Shown: one piece after another, positions 24,812 through 33,195 of the stretch
Numbering within the stretch: the first letter of the stretch is position 1
Layout: every line of letters begins with the position of its first letter
Assembly (NCBI RefSeq): GCF_002453355.1
Contig: NZ_DKGQ01000016.1
Span: 1-34,766, forward strand
Direction of reading: 5' to 3'
Length of the DNA stretch: 34,766 nt
Source: Psychrobacter sp. UBA6766
Lineage (GTDB): Bacteria; Pseudomonadota; Gammaproteobacteria; Pseudomonadales; Moraxellaceae
Notes under the pieces: model-generated
Database searches by the model: none
The model's input: only the letters and a program-made list of their open reading frames with translations
Told to the model about the DNA's origin: nothing
Program-made: the position numbers and the translations under genes

Positions 24812-25677
24812 TGGGATTATTTAAACGTCAAAAAAGTCGCCAAGAAAAAGCAGACAACGCTGGCATTGAAACAGCAGCAAATTCAGAAAATAGTGAAGAT
24901 TCTGGCGACATTTTGAGCGCCGCAGCTGATATGCCCATTACTGAGCATTTGATTGAACTGCGCCGACATCTGATTAAGATTTGCATCGCGGTACTGGTGA
25001 TATTTTTAGCATTGGTCGGCTTTTCGCGCGAGTTGTATGATTTTTTATCTAATCCATTGGTGGCTCAGCTACCTGCCAACTCAACCATGATTGCCACCGA
25101 CATCACATCTAATTTTATGGCACCGATACGCTTGACAATATTCGTCGCTGCTTTCGTAGCGATGCCCTATATCTTGTATCAAATTTGGTCTTTTGTGGCA
25201 CCCGGATTATATAAAAAAGAGAAAAAAATTGCGATCCCAGTGCTGATGTCTTCTATATTTTTATTTTATGCGGGTGTGGCGTTTGCCTATTTTATTGTCC
25301 TTAAAGGCGTTCTAAAATTCTTTATTATGTTTGCGCCGCAAAACGTTTTACCGATGACCGATATCGACAGTTATTTGAGTTTTGCGCTTAAACTGTTTAT
25401 GGTATTTGGACTGACTTTTGAGATTCCAGTCATCACGTTGCTATTGATATTGGTCGGCATCGTCTCCATTCAGAGCCTAGAAGATAAACGTCGTTATATT
25501 ATCGTCGGCTGTTTTGGTGTTGCTGCTGTCGTTACACCGCCCGACGGGGTATCGATGTTAATGCTCGCCATCCCGATGTGGTTATTGTTTGAACTCGGCT
25601 TATTTTTAGCAAAAATTTTAATTAAAGAAGAGCGCAGGCTTGACTTGGTAAGTGACACAGCGTTGAAGAAAGAATAA
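24811..25677 (+). CDS. tatC: Sec-independent protein translocase subunit TatC
   Basis: Polytopic membrane core that recognises twin-arginine signal peptides. 288 residues, with six hydrophobic segments visible. Conserved elements are MPITEHLIELRRHLIKI before helix 1, the MPYILYQIWSFVAPGLYKKEKK loop, and FGLTFEIPVITLLL with the conserved Glu. A charged N-terminal extension of about 45 residues (MGLFKRQKSRQEKADNAGI...) precedes the usual TatC start; the ATG at 24811 is supported by overlap with the tatB stop, although an internal ATG at 24931 (MPITEHL) would give a conventional length. Confidence 0.95.
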   Translation: MGLFKRQKSRQEKADNAGIETAANSENSEDSGDILSAAADMPITEHLIELRRHLIKICIAVLVIFLALVGFSRELYDFLSNPLVAQLPANSTMIATDITSNFMAPIRLTIFVAAFVAMPYILYQIWSFVAPGLYKKEKKIAIPVLMSSIFLFYAGVAFAYFIVLKGVLKFFIMFAPQNVLPMTDIDSYLSFALKLFMVFGLTFEIPVITLLLILVGIVSIQSLEDKRRYIIVGCFGVAAVVTPPDGVSMLMLAIPMWLLFELGLFLAKILIKEERRLDLVSDTALKKE

Positions 25678-25899
25678 CGCTACTTATCAGGCACTTATTC
25701 AAAAAGCAGTTAACGTACTAATCTGCTAATATAGTCTTTTTAGTACCACCCTCTTGCTCAATTCGTCTTTTTATTTATTGTCGTTTACGCTCTCCATATT
25801 GTTTCATCAGCATTAATATGACCAATCAGCCGTTGTTTATGCAGTGGCTTTTTTTACCCCCATTCATTTTTCTCATTCCCGTTTTTAGGTAGCTTTGTT

Positions 25900-27399
25900 A
25901 TGTCCGCATCTATGCCAGCTTATATGAGCGATCCCACTGATGAGCAGCTGAACGCGCTAAATATGGCAATGGATCATAAGTCATTTAAAGTGGTCGCCTA
26001 CGCGGGCGCAGGGAAAACGACAACTCTTAAATTAATCGGCGAACGTCTGCGTGGTCGCGGTTTATATTTGGCGTTCAACAAAGCCATCGCTAATGATGCG
26101 CGGCAGAAGTTCCCAGGTCATGTCGATTGTCGCACCTTTCACTCCCTTGCCTATCGTCATGTTCCGCGTGATATCACCGCCAAACTATCACTACCGAGAT
26201 TTTCACCCAAACGTTTGGGCGATGATTTGGGCTTACAACCGGTCCAAGTTCGCCGGCAAATGGATGGGGTGAATAAGTATATTACTCTGACGCCAGCCAG
26301 ATTAGCGCGATTCGTTAGTGATGCCGTGAGTAATTTTTGTAGTACTCATGCCAGCTATCCAGCACCGAGGCATATTGAATTTCCAAGTTGGCTTGATGAG
26401 TCAGATAGCGAGCAACTGCGTGAGATGCTCTATCCTGCCGTCGAGCAGCGCTGGCTTCAGTCAATTGATGCGCGGCATCCTGCGGGTATTGGTCATGATA
26501 TTTATCTAAAACTTTGGGCGTTATCAAAACCCAGTATTCCAGCAGATTTTATTTTATTTGACGAAGCGCAAGATGCCGACCCGCTAATGATGGGGATTTT
26601 GACCCAGCAGCCACGGCAAGTGATTTATGTCGGTGACGCCCATCAGCAGATTTATGAATGGCGGGGCGCAGTTAATGCGATGAAAAAATTGCCCTTGCCA
26701 CAAACTTTATTGACCCAATCGTTCCGTTTTGGCGAGCCAATTGCTGAGATTGCCAATACATTGCTCAAAGCCTTGCAAGAAGACGTGCCATTAAAAGGTA
26801 ATCCTAATAAGCAATCTTCTACCGACAAAGGGTTGGTTCACAGTAAAAAAGATGCCATCCTTTGCCGGACCAATGCAGCGGCAATGGCGCAATTATTGAC
26901 AGGACTTAAGCTAGGTCACCGTGTGGCGCTGCAAGCAGATACCGACCGTATGCTAAAATTCTGTCAGGCTGCTGAAAACTTAAAAAATGGTAAATCGGCG
27001 TATGGCGTTCCTGAACTTGCGTATTTTTATAATTGGGGCGATGTTCAAGAATACTCGGAAACCAATGAAGGTAGTGACCTCAAAACATTGGTAAAATTGG
27101 TCGACGATCATGGGACTAACGTGCTCAGCCAAGCAGTTAACAGCTTAAGCAGTATCGAGAACGCTGATTATGTCATCTCAACGGCGCATAAAGCCAAAGG
27201 GCTCGAGTGGGGGAAAGTACAGCTTGACGATGATTTTTATTATGACGTGACCACCAATGCGGTAAAAATTAGCCCAGAAGAATTGCGATTGCTTTATGTC
27301 GCTTGCACGCGTGCGCAAAGCAATTTAGACATTCATAATATTAAAGATTTGGTGTCAGGATTGCAGACGGGGAAAAAAGTCATTTTTGGTAATTCCTAG
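25900..27399 (+). CDS. UvrD/FBH1-like superfamily 1 DNA helicase
   Basis: A 499-residue SF1A helicase, smaller than UvrD/Rep (about 700). Walker A AYAGAGKT (33-40), motif Ia region YLAFNKAIANDA, DEAQD (221-225) as Walker B, GDAHQQIYEWRGA (245-257) as motif III, QSFRFG as motif IV, STAHKAKGLEW (427-437) as motif V and LLYVACTRA (464-472) as motif VI are all present, so it should be an active ATPase. The LAFNKAIA and SFRFG patterns and the compact size recall the helicase part of FBH1/F-box helicases, which act on recombination intermediates. No F-box or nuclease domain is seen. The ATG at 25900 has AGGTAG upstream; ATGs at 25912 and 25924 are possible. Role inferred only: DNA repair. Confidence 0.82.
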   Translation: MSASMPAYMSDPTDEQLNALNMAMDHKSFKVVAYAGAGKTTTLKLIGERLRGRGLYLAFNKAIANDARQKFPGHVDCRTFHSLAYRHVPRDITAKLSLPRFSPKRLGDDLGLQPVQVRRQMDGVNKYITLTPARLARFVSDAVSNFCSTHASYPAPRHIEFPSWLDESDSEQLREMLYPAVEQRWLQSIDARHPAGIGHDIYLKLWALSKPSIPADFILFDEAQDADPLMMGILTQQPRQVIYVGDAHQQIYEWRGAVNAMKKLPLPQTLLTQSFRFGEPIAEIANTLLKALQEDVPLKGNPNKQSSTDKGLVHSKKDAILCRTNAAAMAQLLTGLKLGHRVALQADTDRMLKFCQAAENLKNGKSAYGVPELAYFYNWGDVQEYSETNEGSDLKTLVKLVDDHGTNVLSQAVNSLSSIENADYVISTAHKAKGLEWGKVQLDDDFYYDVTTNAVKISPEELRLLYVACTRAQSNLDIHNIKDLVSGLQTGKKVIFGNS

Positions 27400-27462
27400 C
27401 CTTCTCGTCTATATCGATTGAGACCTCTCGACTATACTTTTTTATGTAACGAATAACCAACC

Positions 27463-28509
27463 ATGAATAATAACCAGCAGTCTAATACCTCGACTCTATC
27501 TCAAGCATTGCTAGAGCGCCAAAACACCATACAACAGTTATTCGCCAATCCCGTCCGCCTACTTGCGCCCATGGAAGGCTTAACTGACCCATTAATGCGG
27601 AAAATCTTAACGCAAATTGCCGCCGATTTAGGTCGGCCTTATGATTGGTCGGTCAGTGAATTTATTCGCGTCACCCAAACTATCTTGCCAGCGCATGTAT
27701 TTTATAAATACGTGCCCGAATTGCATCATGATGCCAAAACTGCCTCCGGAACATCGATTCATATTCAACTGCTCGGTAGTGATGCGCAATTGATGGCAGA
27801 AAACGCGGTGTATGCTTGCGAGCTCGGCGCGCCTGCCATTGATATTAACTTTGGCTGTCCTGCCAAGACGGTAAACAGTCATCGCGGTGGTTCGGTGTTG
27901 CTTGATGAACCTGAAATAATGTACGAGATTATTAGCGCCGTTCGCCAAGCGACTCCTACTCATATTCCCGTATCAGCAAAAATCCGTTTAGGCTATACCG
28001 ATACCAGTCGCATGGATGATATTCGCGAAGCGATTAGCGCTAGCGGCGCAGATTGGCTCACCATTCATGCGCGAACCAAAACCCAAGGTTATAAACCGCC
28101 CGCTTATTGGGATAAAATCCAAAATTTTAATACACTTGATATTCCAGTGATTGCCAATGGCGAGATTTGGAATAGTGAGCAGGCACAAAACTGTATGGCG
28201 CAGTCAGGAACAACGCATCTTATGCTTGGTCGCGGCGCGGTCACTCGCCCTGATTTGATTGCCGAGATTGATGCCGATAATAACGACATAAAAACGCTGA
28301 CAGCCTTAGCATGGCAAGACTTGATTGCGCATCAGATTAAATTCTTAGAGGGTACGGCGAAAAACGATGTGGTGTTGGTCGGGCGTTATAAGCAGTGGCT
28401 TGGTATGCTGACCAAGGGTTACTCTGAGGCGCAAACCTTGTGGGAACGTATCAAACGAGAAAAAAATAAAGCCGTGATTATTAACGCGCTGCAAAACAGC
28501 GTACGCTAA
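27463..28509 (+). CDS. dusC: tRNA-dihydrouridine(16) synthase
   Basis: FMN enzyme reducing a tRNA uridine to dihydrouridine; DusC of E. coli acts on U16. In the 348 residues, LAPMEGLTDPLMR (34-46), the SEFIRVTQTILP segment, NFGCPAKTVN with catalytic Cys132, VSAKIRLG, HARTKTQGY and VIANGEIW match DusC more closely than DusA/B. The N-terminus has about 30 extra residues, rich in Asn/Gln/Ser, before the conserved barrel. A later ATG (27571, MEGL) would remove conserved residues, so the first ATG stands. The final 13 codons and the stop lie inside a long inverted repeat that also serves as terminator. Confidence 0.9.
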   Translation: MNNNQQSNTSTLSQALLERQNTIQQLFANPVRLLAPMEGLTDPLMRKILTQIAADLGRPYDWSVSEFIRVTQTILPAHVFYKYVPELHHDAKTASGTSIHIQLLGSDAQLMAENAVYACELGAPAIDINFGCPAKTVNSHRGGSVLLDEPEIMYEIISAVRQATPTHIPVSAKIRLGYTDTSRMDDIREAISASGADWLTIHARTKTQGYKPPAYWDKIQNFNTLDIPVIANGEIWNSEQAQNCMAQSGTTHLMLGRGAVTRPDLIAEIDADNNDIKTLTALAWQDLIAHQIKFLEGTAKNDVVLVGRYKQWLGMLTKGYSEAQTLWERIKREKNKAVIINALQNSVR

Positions 28510-28522
28510 TAATCACGGCTTT
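28460..28522. terminator. Bidirectional terminator overlapping the end of dusC
   Basis: AAAGCCGTGATTATTA (28468-28483) and TAATAATCACGGCTTT (28507-28522) form a perfect 16-bp stem that includes the dusC stop codon TAA (28507-28509). Within it, GCTG and CAGC can extend the structure. On the minus strand the stem is followed by seven Ts (complement of 28466-28460), making it a strong terminator for the MAPEG gene; on the plus strand the tail is poor in T. Confidence 0.8.
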
Positions 28523-28555
28523 GTCATAAAATCATGAGTTCTATAAATGGACAAG

Positions 28556-28981
28556 CTAAAAACTGAGTCGAATCGCTAAATAAAATAACATCAAACAGCA
28601 GACGATTGATAGCACCCATAGTATTGAGCGAAACGTGGCTAAATTGGTAATATAGGCCGCACAATAGCCGATACGAATTAATACATATAACCAAGCGATG
28701 GTATTAATAATCAACTGCGGCACAAAGAATAACATCGCCACCAGTACCGCAGCTAAAAATACTGGTAAGGTTTCATAGCTATTTTGCTGAGCAGCATTTG
28801 CGCGGGCCGCTGCACCAGTCGTTCCTTGTAAAAAATCACGCGGATGGGCATTGTCAGCCAAATTAAAACCGCCGAGCATTTTTGCTGTTAGTGCCATCGC
28901 TAGCGGTAACAAACTCGCCACCACCATCGCCCAAATACCAGCGGCAGCGCTATCGGAAATCAAACCGAAAAATACATTCAT
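28556..28981 (-). CDS. MAPEG-family membrane protein
   Basis: A 141-residue protein with four hydrophobic helices (about 12-36, 68-92, 93-112, 117-139). The loop GTTGAAARANAAQQNSYETLPVFLAAVLVA is the MAPEG signature region, with the R-A-N-A-Q-N-E pattern that binds glutathione in eukaryotic members. Bacterial MAPEG proteins have no settled function; some may be glutathione-dependent. It follows the OsmC-like gene by 13 bases and is probably co-transcribed and translationally coupled with it. Confidence 0.85.
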   Translation of the reverse strand: MNVFFGLISDSAAAGIWAMVVASLLPLAMALTAKMLGGFNLADNAHPRDFLQGTTGAAARANAAQQNSYETLPVFLAAVLVAMLFFVPQLIINTIAWLYVLIRIGYCAAYITNLATFRSILWVLSIVCCLMLFYLAIRLSF

Positions 28982-28994
28982 AAGTTGTTCGCCT

Positions 28995-29408
28995 CTACCC
29001 TGCGATTATTTCAAAGTCATGCGTCACATTGACACCTCCCTGAACCAGCATCCGGCTGGCTGAGCAGTATTTTTCTGCTGATAGTTTGATGGCTTTTTCT
29101 ACTTGGCTTTCTTTCACATTTTCACCCGTTACCACAAAATGCATATGAATGTCGGTATAAACCGCTGGCACGGTTTCGGCACGCTGAGCGGTCAGCTCAC
29201 AGCGAACGTCTGACACTTCTTGGCGCGACTTTTGTAAAATTGCTACCACATCATAGCTAGCACAGCCACCAAGCCCTAATAGAATAAGCTCCATTGGGCT
29301 CGCGCCTTTTTCTTTATCGGCATCAATTTGAACGTTATGTCCTGATGGTGACACACCCATAAAAGCTTTATCTTGTTGCCAGGCAACGCTTGCTTTTGAT
29401 TCTGACAT
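28995..29408 (-). CDS. OsmC/Ohr-superfamily protein, YhfA-like
   Basis: A 137-residue member of the OsmC superfamily, nearest from memory to E. coli YhfA (134 residues), sharing ASPMELILLGLGGC, DVVAILQKSRQ and LSAEKYCS. The two cysteines expected for peroxide reduction, Cys49 (GGCASYD) and Cys115 (EKYCSAS), are present. It may detoxify organic hydroperoxides, but YhfA's function is not established. AAGGAA precedes the ATG. An 18-bp near-perfect palindrome lies about 80 bases upstream. First gene of a probable operon with the MAPEG gene. Confidence 0.9.
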   Translation of the reverse strand: MSESKASVAWQQDKAFMGVSPSGHNVQIDADKEKGASPMELILLGLGGCASYDVVAILQKSRQEVSDVRCELTAQRAETVPAVYTDIHMHFVVTGENVKESQVEKAIKLSAEKYCSASRMLVQGGVNVTHDFEIIAG

Positions 29409-29488
29409 ATTGAATATTCCTTGATTTTAATTAGTACGATTTTAAATTTAAATTCATATGATTTTCATATACACGACGCTTAATTCTC

Positions 29489-29506
29489 ACGTTGATTAAT
29501 CAGCGT
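29489..29506. promoter_or_regulatory. Operator-like 18-bp palindrome upstream of the osmC-like gene
   Basis: ACGTTGATTAATCAGCGT is symmetric at all but one pair of positions, with a perfect TGATTAATCA core. It lies about 80 bases before the ATG of the OsmC-like gene. GACGCT at 29475-29480 can instead pair with AGCGTC (29502-29507). Confidence 0.45.
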
Positions 29507-29898
29507 CATGTTTAGTTCGAGGGGTGTCTTTTTTTATTTTTTAAAAACATTTTATTTTGGAAAAGTAACAACCTTTGCTAGTGTAGCATAAGCCAAAAAG
29601 AGATTTATAAACCTAGCTCTTTTTAACTTTTAGAAACTATACCCTTTTTGTCTTTTGAAAAAAGCTATTTAATTGCTCATTTAATTCTTAAGTATTGATA
29701 CATTCGTCATTATTTAAACTTCCAAACCCTGAACAATCACCCAAAAAATTCTACAAAAGTAGACTCATAACTAACTGATTTTAAAGTATTAATCTTGTGA
29801 AACATTTTATAGCAAAATACTGTTACACATTTTGATTGTTTCTTGGTTTAATACCGGTAATGAATCTTATTTTGTCATGGTATTGATGGTAGTCACCC

Positions 29899-29904
29899 TA
29901 TAAT
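29899..29904 (+). promoter_or_regulatory. Possible -10 of the rppH promoter
   Basis: Perfect TATAAT about 70 bases before the rppH ATG. The nearest TTGTCA is 21 bases upstream, too far for a standard -35. Confidence 0.35.
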
Positions 29905-29972
29905 AACTATGATTACTGTCGTTGTATCTTGTCGAAATAAGCTATTTTTAAACAATTTAAAAGGGTTTAGTC

Positions 29973-30494
29973 ATGATAGATGCAGACGGCTTTCGCGCCA
30001 ATGTCGGCATCATCTTGGCAAATACACAAGGGCAAGTTCTGTGGGCAAAACGTATTGGTCACAACGCTTGGCAGTTTCCTCAAGGCGGTATCGACCGCGG
30101 GGAGACGCCGATGGATGCGATGTATCGCGAGCTCTGGGAAGAGGTCGGTTTATATCCACGTCACGTCGATCTGTTGGCCGTTACGCAAGATTGGTTGCGA
30201 TATCGCTTGCCAAAACGCTACGTCCGCCATGGGCAGTACCCTTTGTGTATTGGGCAAAAACAAAAATGGTTTTTGCTGCGCTTAGATGAGTCGAATACCC
30301 AACATATCCGCTTCGATGAGGGGAAACCAGAGTTCGATAACTGGCAATGGGTCAGCTACTGGTATCCACTTGGACAAGTGATTCACTTTAAACGTGGGGT
30401 ATACCGTCGCGCCTTGCAAGAATTGGTGCGCGAACTACCCCTTAAACAAGAACTGATTATTCCAGAACAAAACAATCATTTGTTGGTGGAATAA
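29973..30494 (+). CDS. rppH: RNA pyrophosphohydrolase
   Basis: Removes pyrophosphate from the 5' triphosphate end of mRNAs, triggering RNase E-dependent decay. 173 residues (E. coli 176). MIDADGFRANVGIIL is the family start. The Nudix box (38-60) matches GX5EX7REUXEEXGU completely, with Glu44, Arg52, Glu53, Glu56 and Glu57. WQWVSYWYPL and the final FKRGVYRRAL are also typical. AAGGG precedes the ATG. In enterics rppH is followed by ptsP; here two minus-strand genes follow instead. Confidence 0.96.
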   Translation: MIDADGFRANVGIILANTQGQVLWAKRIGHNAWQFPQGGIDRGETPMDAMYRELWEEVGLYPRHVDLLAVTQDWLRYRLPKRYVRHGQYPLCIGQKQKWFLLRLDESNTQHIRFDEGKPEFDNWQWVSYWYPLGQVIHFKRGVYRRALQELVRELPLKQELIIPEQNNHLLVE

Positions 30495-30525
30495 CCTTAG
30501 CTGCCCTGACAGTCAGAGCAAAAAT

Positions 30526-30567
30526 AAATACCCATATTGATAGCAAGTATTAATATGGGTATTTTTT
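30526..30567. terminator. Terminator between rppH and the TANGO2-like gene
   Basis: AAATACCCATATT (30526-30538) pairs perfectly with AATATGGGTATTT (30552-30564), followed by a T-run to 30567. It lies in the 83-base gap between convergent genes. The plus-strand tail is the stronger. Confidence 0.88.
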
Positions 30568-30577
30568 ATGCTAATTT

Positions 30578-31390
30578 TTATGAATATTGACATTCACGAC
30601 TGATAATTTGCGCTTGGATTTTTTTATCTGCTACGCTCCTTTGACGTAAGGTGAGAATGCTTTGGGTTCGCGTACCATAGCTTGGTATTGCGGCATTACT
30701 GACGCCTATCAGCTCAGCGGGCTTTATATAAATCGACGATAGCGCTTGTTCAATGTCAATATCGACACCTGTATCCGGTAGCTTTTCTAGTGGTGCAGGC
30801 GTGGTATCTGACATAACGGCAAAAGCCGCTTCTTGCCAGTACTCAGGCGCGATATTCTCAGAAATCAAAGGCAACACTTCTTGACGAATGCGACCGCGCA
30901 GACGTTCCGTTTTAAACCAAGCTTCTTCTGGTTGCCCATTAGAGAGCACGTACAATCCAGCATATAATGGCGTCGGTGCATGACCACGATTATTGACAAT
31001 TACCGCTTGCGCCGTATCTCCAATAATAAGGTTAAAGCCCGCATACTCTTGCAGGCTGATTTGCCGCGCAAACTCCAATGGGCTTGAAGTACTAGCCAAA
31101 AAATCCGTGACCAATTCACCGCGTGAACGCTCGTCATTATTTGCCTGAACGCCATCACGAAAGTTTAATACCGCCGCCCAGCGTCCATTTCGCTCATAAA
31201 AATCACCATGTTGCTGCTGATGAATGCCAAGCCATGTTCCGCCACTTTGTTTATCCCGCCCTGCATAAATAGGCTTATCCACCCATTGATGCAGCGGCTC
31301 TGTTGGACGTTGTAAAAACTCATCACGATTGGACAATAAAACCAACGGCAACTCATCAAATAACTGCCAAGCAATGGCGACGATACACAT
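30578..31390 (-). CDS. NRDE-family (TANGO2-like) protein
   Basis: A 270-residue protein of the NRDE/TANGO2 family. It begins MCIVAIAWQL with the family-typical Cys2, then LLSNRDEF with the defining Asn-Arg-Asp-Glu (21-24), GGTWLGIH, and later ISNG-like LSNGQPEEAW. Family members have been linked to haem or acyl-CoA handling in eukaryotes and the N-terminal Cys hints at an Ntn-hydrolase fold; the bacterial role is not established. AAGGAA precedes the ATG. It lies 35 bases after the DUF4139 gene on the same strand and is probably co-transcribed. Confidence 0.85.
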   Translation of the reverse strand: MCIVAIAWQLFDELPLVLLSNRDEFLQRPTEPLHQWVDKPIYAGRDKQSGGTWLGIHQQQHGDFYERNGRWAAVLNFRDGVQANNDERSRGELVTDFLASTSSPLEFARQISLQEYAGFNLIIGDTAQAVIVNNRGHAPTPLYAGLYVLSNGQPEEAWFKTERLRGRIRQEVLPLISENIAPEYWQEAAFAVMSDTTPAPLEKLPDTGVDIDIEQALSSIYIKPAELIGVSNAAIPSYGTRTQSILTLRQRSVADKKIQAQIISRECQYS

Positions 31391-31425
31391 AGTTTTCCTT
31401 GATATTAATATGAAATTATTAGCGC

Positions 31426-33027
31426 TTAGTTAGTATTCAGTTTTTTATCAGCAGGATAGCTGATTTGATACGTTGATTGCAGCACCTGCGCTTGCTTACT
31501 TGGCAAATCAAACTCCCAAGCAACTATACCTTTATCATTATTCCAGTCTTTTATGCTAATGGCGGGTGTATGCGTTGCAGTTACCTTAATATTATCGTCG
31601 CGGCTTACCGGTTCAGCGCTCAATACTTGCAAGCGTACGCTACGATTATGCTGATTGGTAAACTGATAAGCCTGAGTGATGGTTTTGGTTTGTTGACGAT
31701 TAAAGACGCCTTTATCGCCTTGTTTGTTTTCATCGGTTAGCTGTTTTACGAGCAAACTTGGATCCACCCCAAAGCCAATGCCCTGCTCTTTTAGGTTTTG
31801 ATAGCTATAGCGTGACTGACCAACATAATTATCATCACGGTATAACTGCAACGAGCCATCTGCCCAAGCAGGCGTCAAAAATGGCGCTGAGGCATACCAA
31901 TAAGCGGCAGCTTCGACACTTGGAGTGCTTCGTAACCACAGCTTACTGATGCCAGACTGCTCATCAATAACTGTTTGAATTCGCCTGCCATCGCTAGGAA
32001 TAGTCACGCGCTGTGGCAGTCGATACTCGGTGACACCATTTTTATTTTGGCTGCTCACTATAAAACTCGGTAGCGGCGGCATATGTTCAGCGCCACCATA
32101 ATTGTCATTTGCTGATACCATGACGACAGGAGTCGCTTCCATCTCCATCATCGGCTGTGCGTAGCGCGCCAATTTAGCTTGCTGGGCTTCATATAATGAT
32201 AGGTGCTCGACTCGTGGTAGCTGACTGGTGGTGGTTTGGTTGGGATTAACCGTGCTTAAAACGACGGGAACATTGTTCCAATTCTCACCCGTTTGTTGGG
32301 CGATGATGGCCGAGGCAGTAATATTCAGCTGCTGACTATCGGTATTTAACCGCGCTTGATAAGTTGGCTCCCAACTGGCTCCGCGCACTTGATAATGCAG
32401 TTTCACCGTACTTGGCGTGCGGCTGGCGGTGCGCACACTCACTTGGGTGACATTATTTTGTACTGAGGAAGTACTGCCAGCGACGAGCTGATTTAAGTCG
32501 TCTTTGGCACGCGCTTCTCGTTTTTGCAGCTCAATTATTTTTTTATTAATACTAGCGGCTTGCGTCTCTAAATCGTGGGCGTTATTGGCTAGTGTGCCAG
32601 TCGTATTGATTTGCGTTACTTTGGTTAGGTTTTGCAAATAGGCTTTGGTCAAACGTGCCGCTTCCAATTCGGCACTGATGTTTGCCAAATTACTTTGCTG
32701 ATTCTGCACATTCGCAGCCCCTTGATACTGACATTGCGCTGCTTGCTCGCCGCTCAAGGTCTGAATACTCACTTCGCCAACATTGACATTGCCGAGTGCC
32801 TGAACACTGATGCTATCGGTCTCAATACTCGGCGATAAGCAAGAAAAAATTAGCGTTTGCTCGCCACTGCCATTGATTGGCAAAGTACGCGTGACACTCG
32901 CCAAACCTTGATAAATCGTAATTTGCTCAATGCTGCTGTTTGCTGCTTGTGCATTGATAGGAATCCATAGCGTTAAACCTGAAGCCACGATGCCTAGTAA
33001 GGGTAATGGTGATAAAGATAGCTGCAT
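31426..33027 (-). CDS. Secreted DUF4139 (MuiA-like) protein
   Basis: A 533-residue exported protein. The signal peptide (about 1-28, ending NAQA|AN) is followed by an N-terminal DUF4140-like domain (EQITIYQGLASVTRTLP...), a coiled-coil stretch (about 105-180), and the DUF4139 beta-rich domain from about 200 on (TVKLHYQVRGASWEPTYQ is its hallmark), ending in LPSKQAQVLQSTYQISYPADK. The family is annotated as mucoidy inhibitor A-like from one early report; its molecular function is unknown. AAGGAA precedes the ATG. It is divergent from lgt and upstream of the TANGO2-like gene. Confidence 0.85.
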   Translation of the reverse strand: MQLSLSPLPLLGIVASGLTLWIPINAQAANSSIEQITIYQGLASVTRTLPINGSGEQTLIFSCLSPSIETDSISVQALGNVNVGEVSIQTLSGEQAAQCQYQGAANVQNQQSNLANISAELEAARLTKAYLQNLTKVTQINTTGTLANNAHDLETQAASINKKIIELQKREARAKDDLNQLVAGSTSSVQNNVTQVSVRTASRTPSTVKLHYQVRGASWEPTYQARLNTDSQQLNITASAIIAQQTGENWNNVPVVLSTVNPNQTTTSQLPRVEHLSLYEAQQAKLARYAQPMMEMEATPVVMVSANDNYGGAEHMPPLPSFIVSSQNKNGVTEYRLPQRVTIPSDGRRIQTVIDEQSGISKLWLRSTPSVEAAAYWYASAPFLTPAWADGSLQLYRDDNYVGQSRYSYQNLKEQGIGFGVDPSLLVKQLTDENKQGDKGVFNRQQTKTITQAYQFTNQHNRSVRLQVLSAEPVSRDDNIKVTATHTPAISIKDWNNDKGIVAWEFDLPSKQAQVLQSTYQISYPADKKLNTN

Positions 33028-33150
33028 AAGGATTCCTTAGAAGTGAATGCACTTTTTTTCATCTTATCGGTTTTTTAAATGCTTTGCTATTCATTCAATC
33101 CTTAATTCAATTTTGCATCAAATTATCATATGTTCGCAAGGGAGGAAGTT

Positions 33151-33159
33151 TGCTATTAT
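33151..33159 (+). promoter_or_regulatory. Candidate extended -10 of the lgt promoter
   Basis: TGC-TATTAT, an extended -10 box; the -35 region is poor. Transcription from here would start near 33166, after the ATG at 33130, which supports the lgt start at 33196. Confidence 0.35.
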
Positions 33160-33195
33160 AGAGAGCATTTTATTAACCATAATTATGATACCTTT

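Larger units (their letters stand above)
29409..29972. other. Divergent intergenic region osmC-like/rppH
   Basis: A 564-base AT-rich gap. It holds an operator-like palindrome on the left (29489-29506), a weak AT-rich inverted repeat (AAAAAGAG at 29595 with CTCTTTTT at 29617) and a TATAAT before rppH. No ORF of substance is seen. Confidence 0.5.

Noticed and set aside
33130..33195. Upstream start for lgt at 33130, with a nearby AGGGAGGAAG
   Set aside because: The purine stretch lies after that ATG, so it cannot serve it, and no start follows it at suitable spacing; the candidate promoter lies within this stretch.
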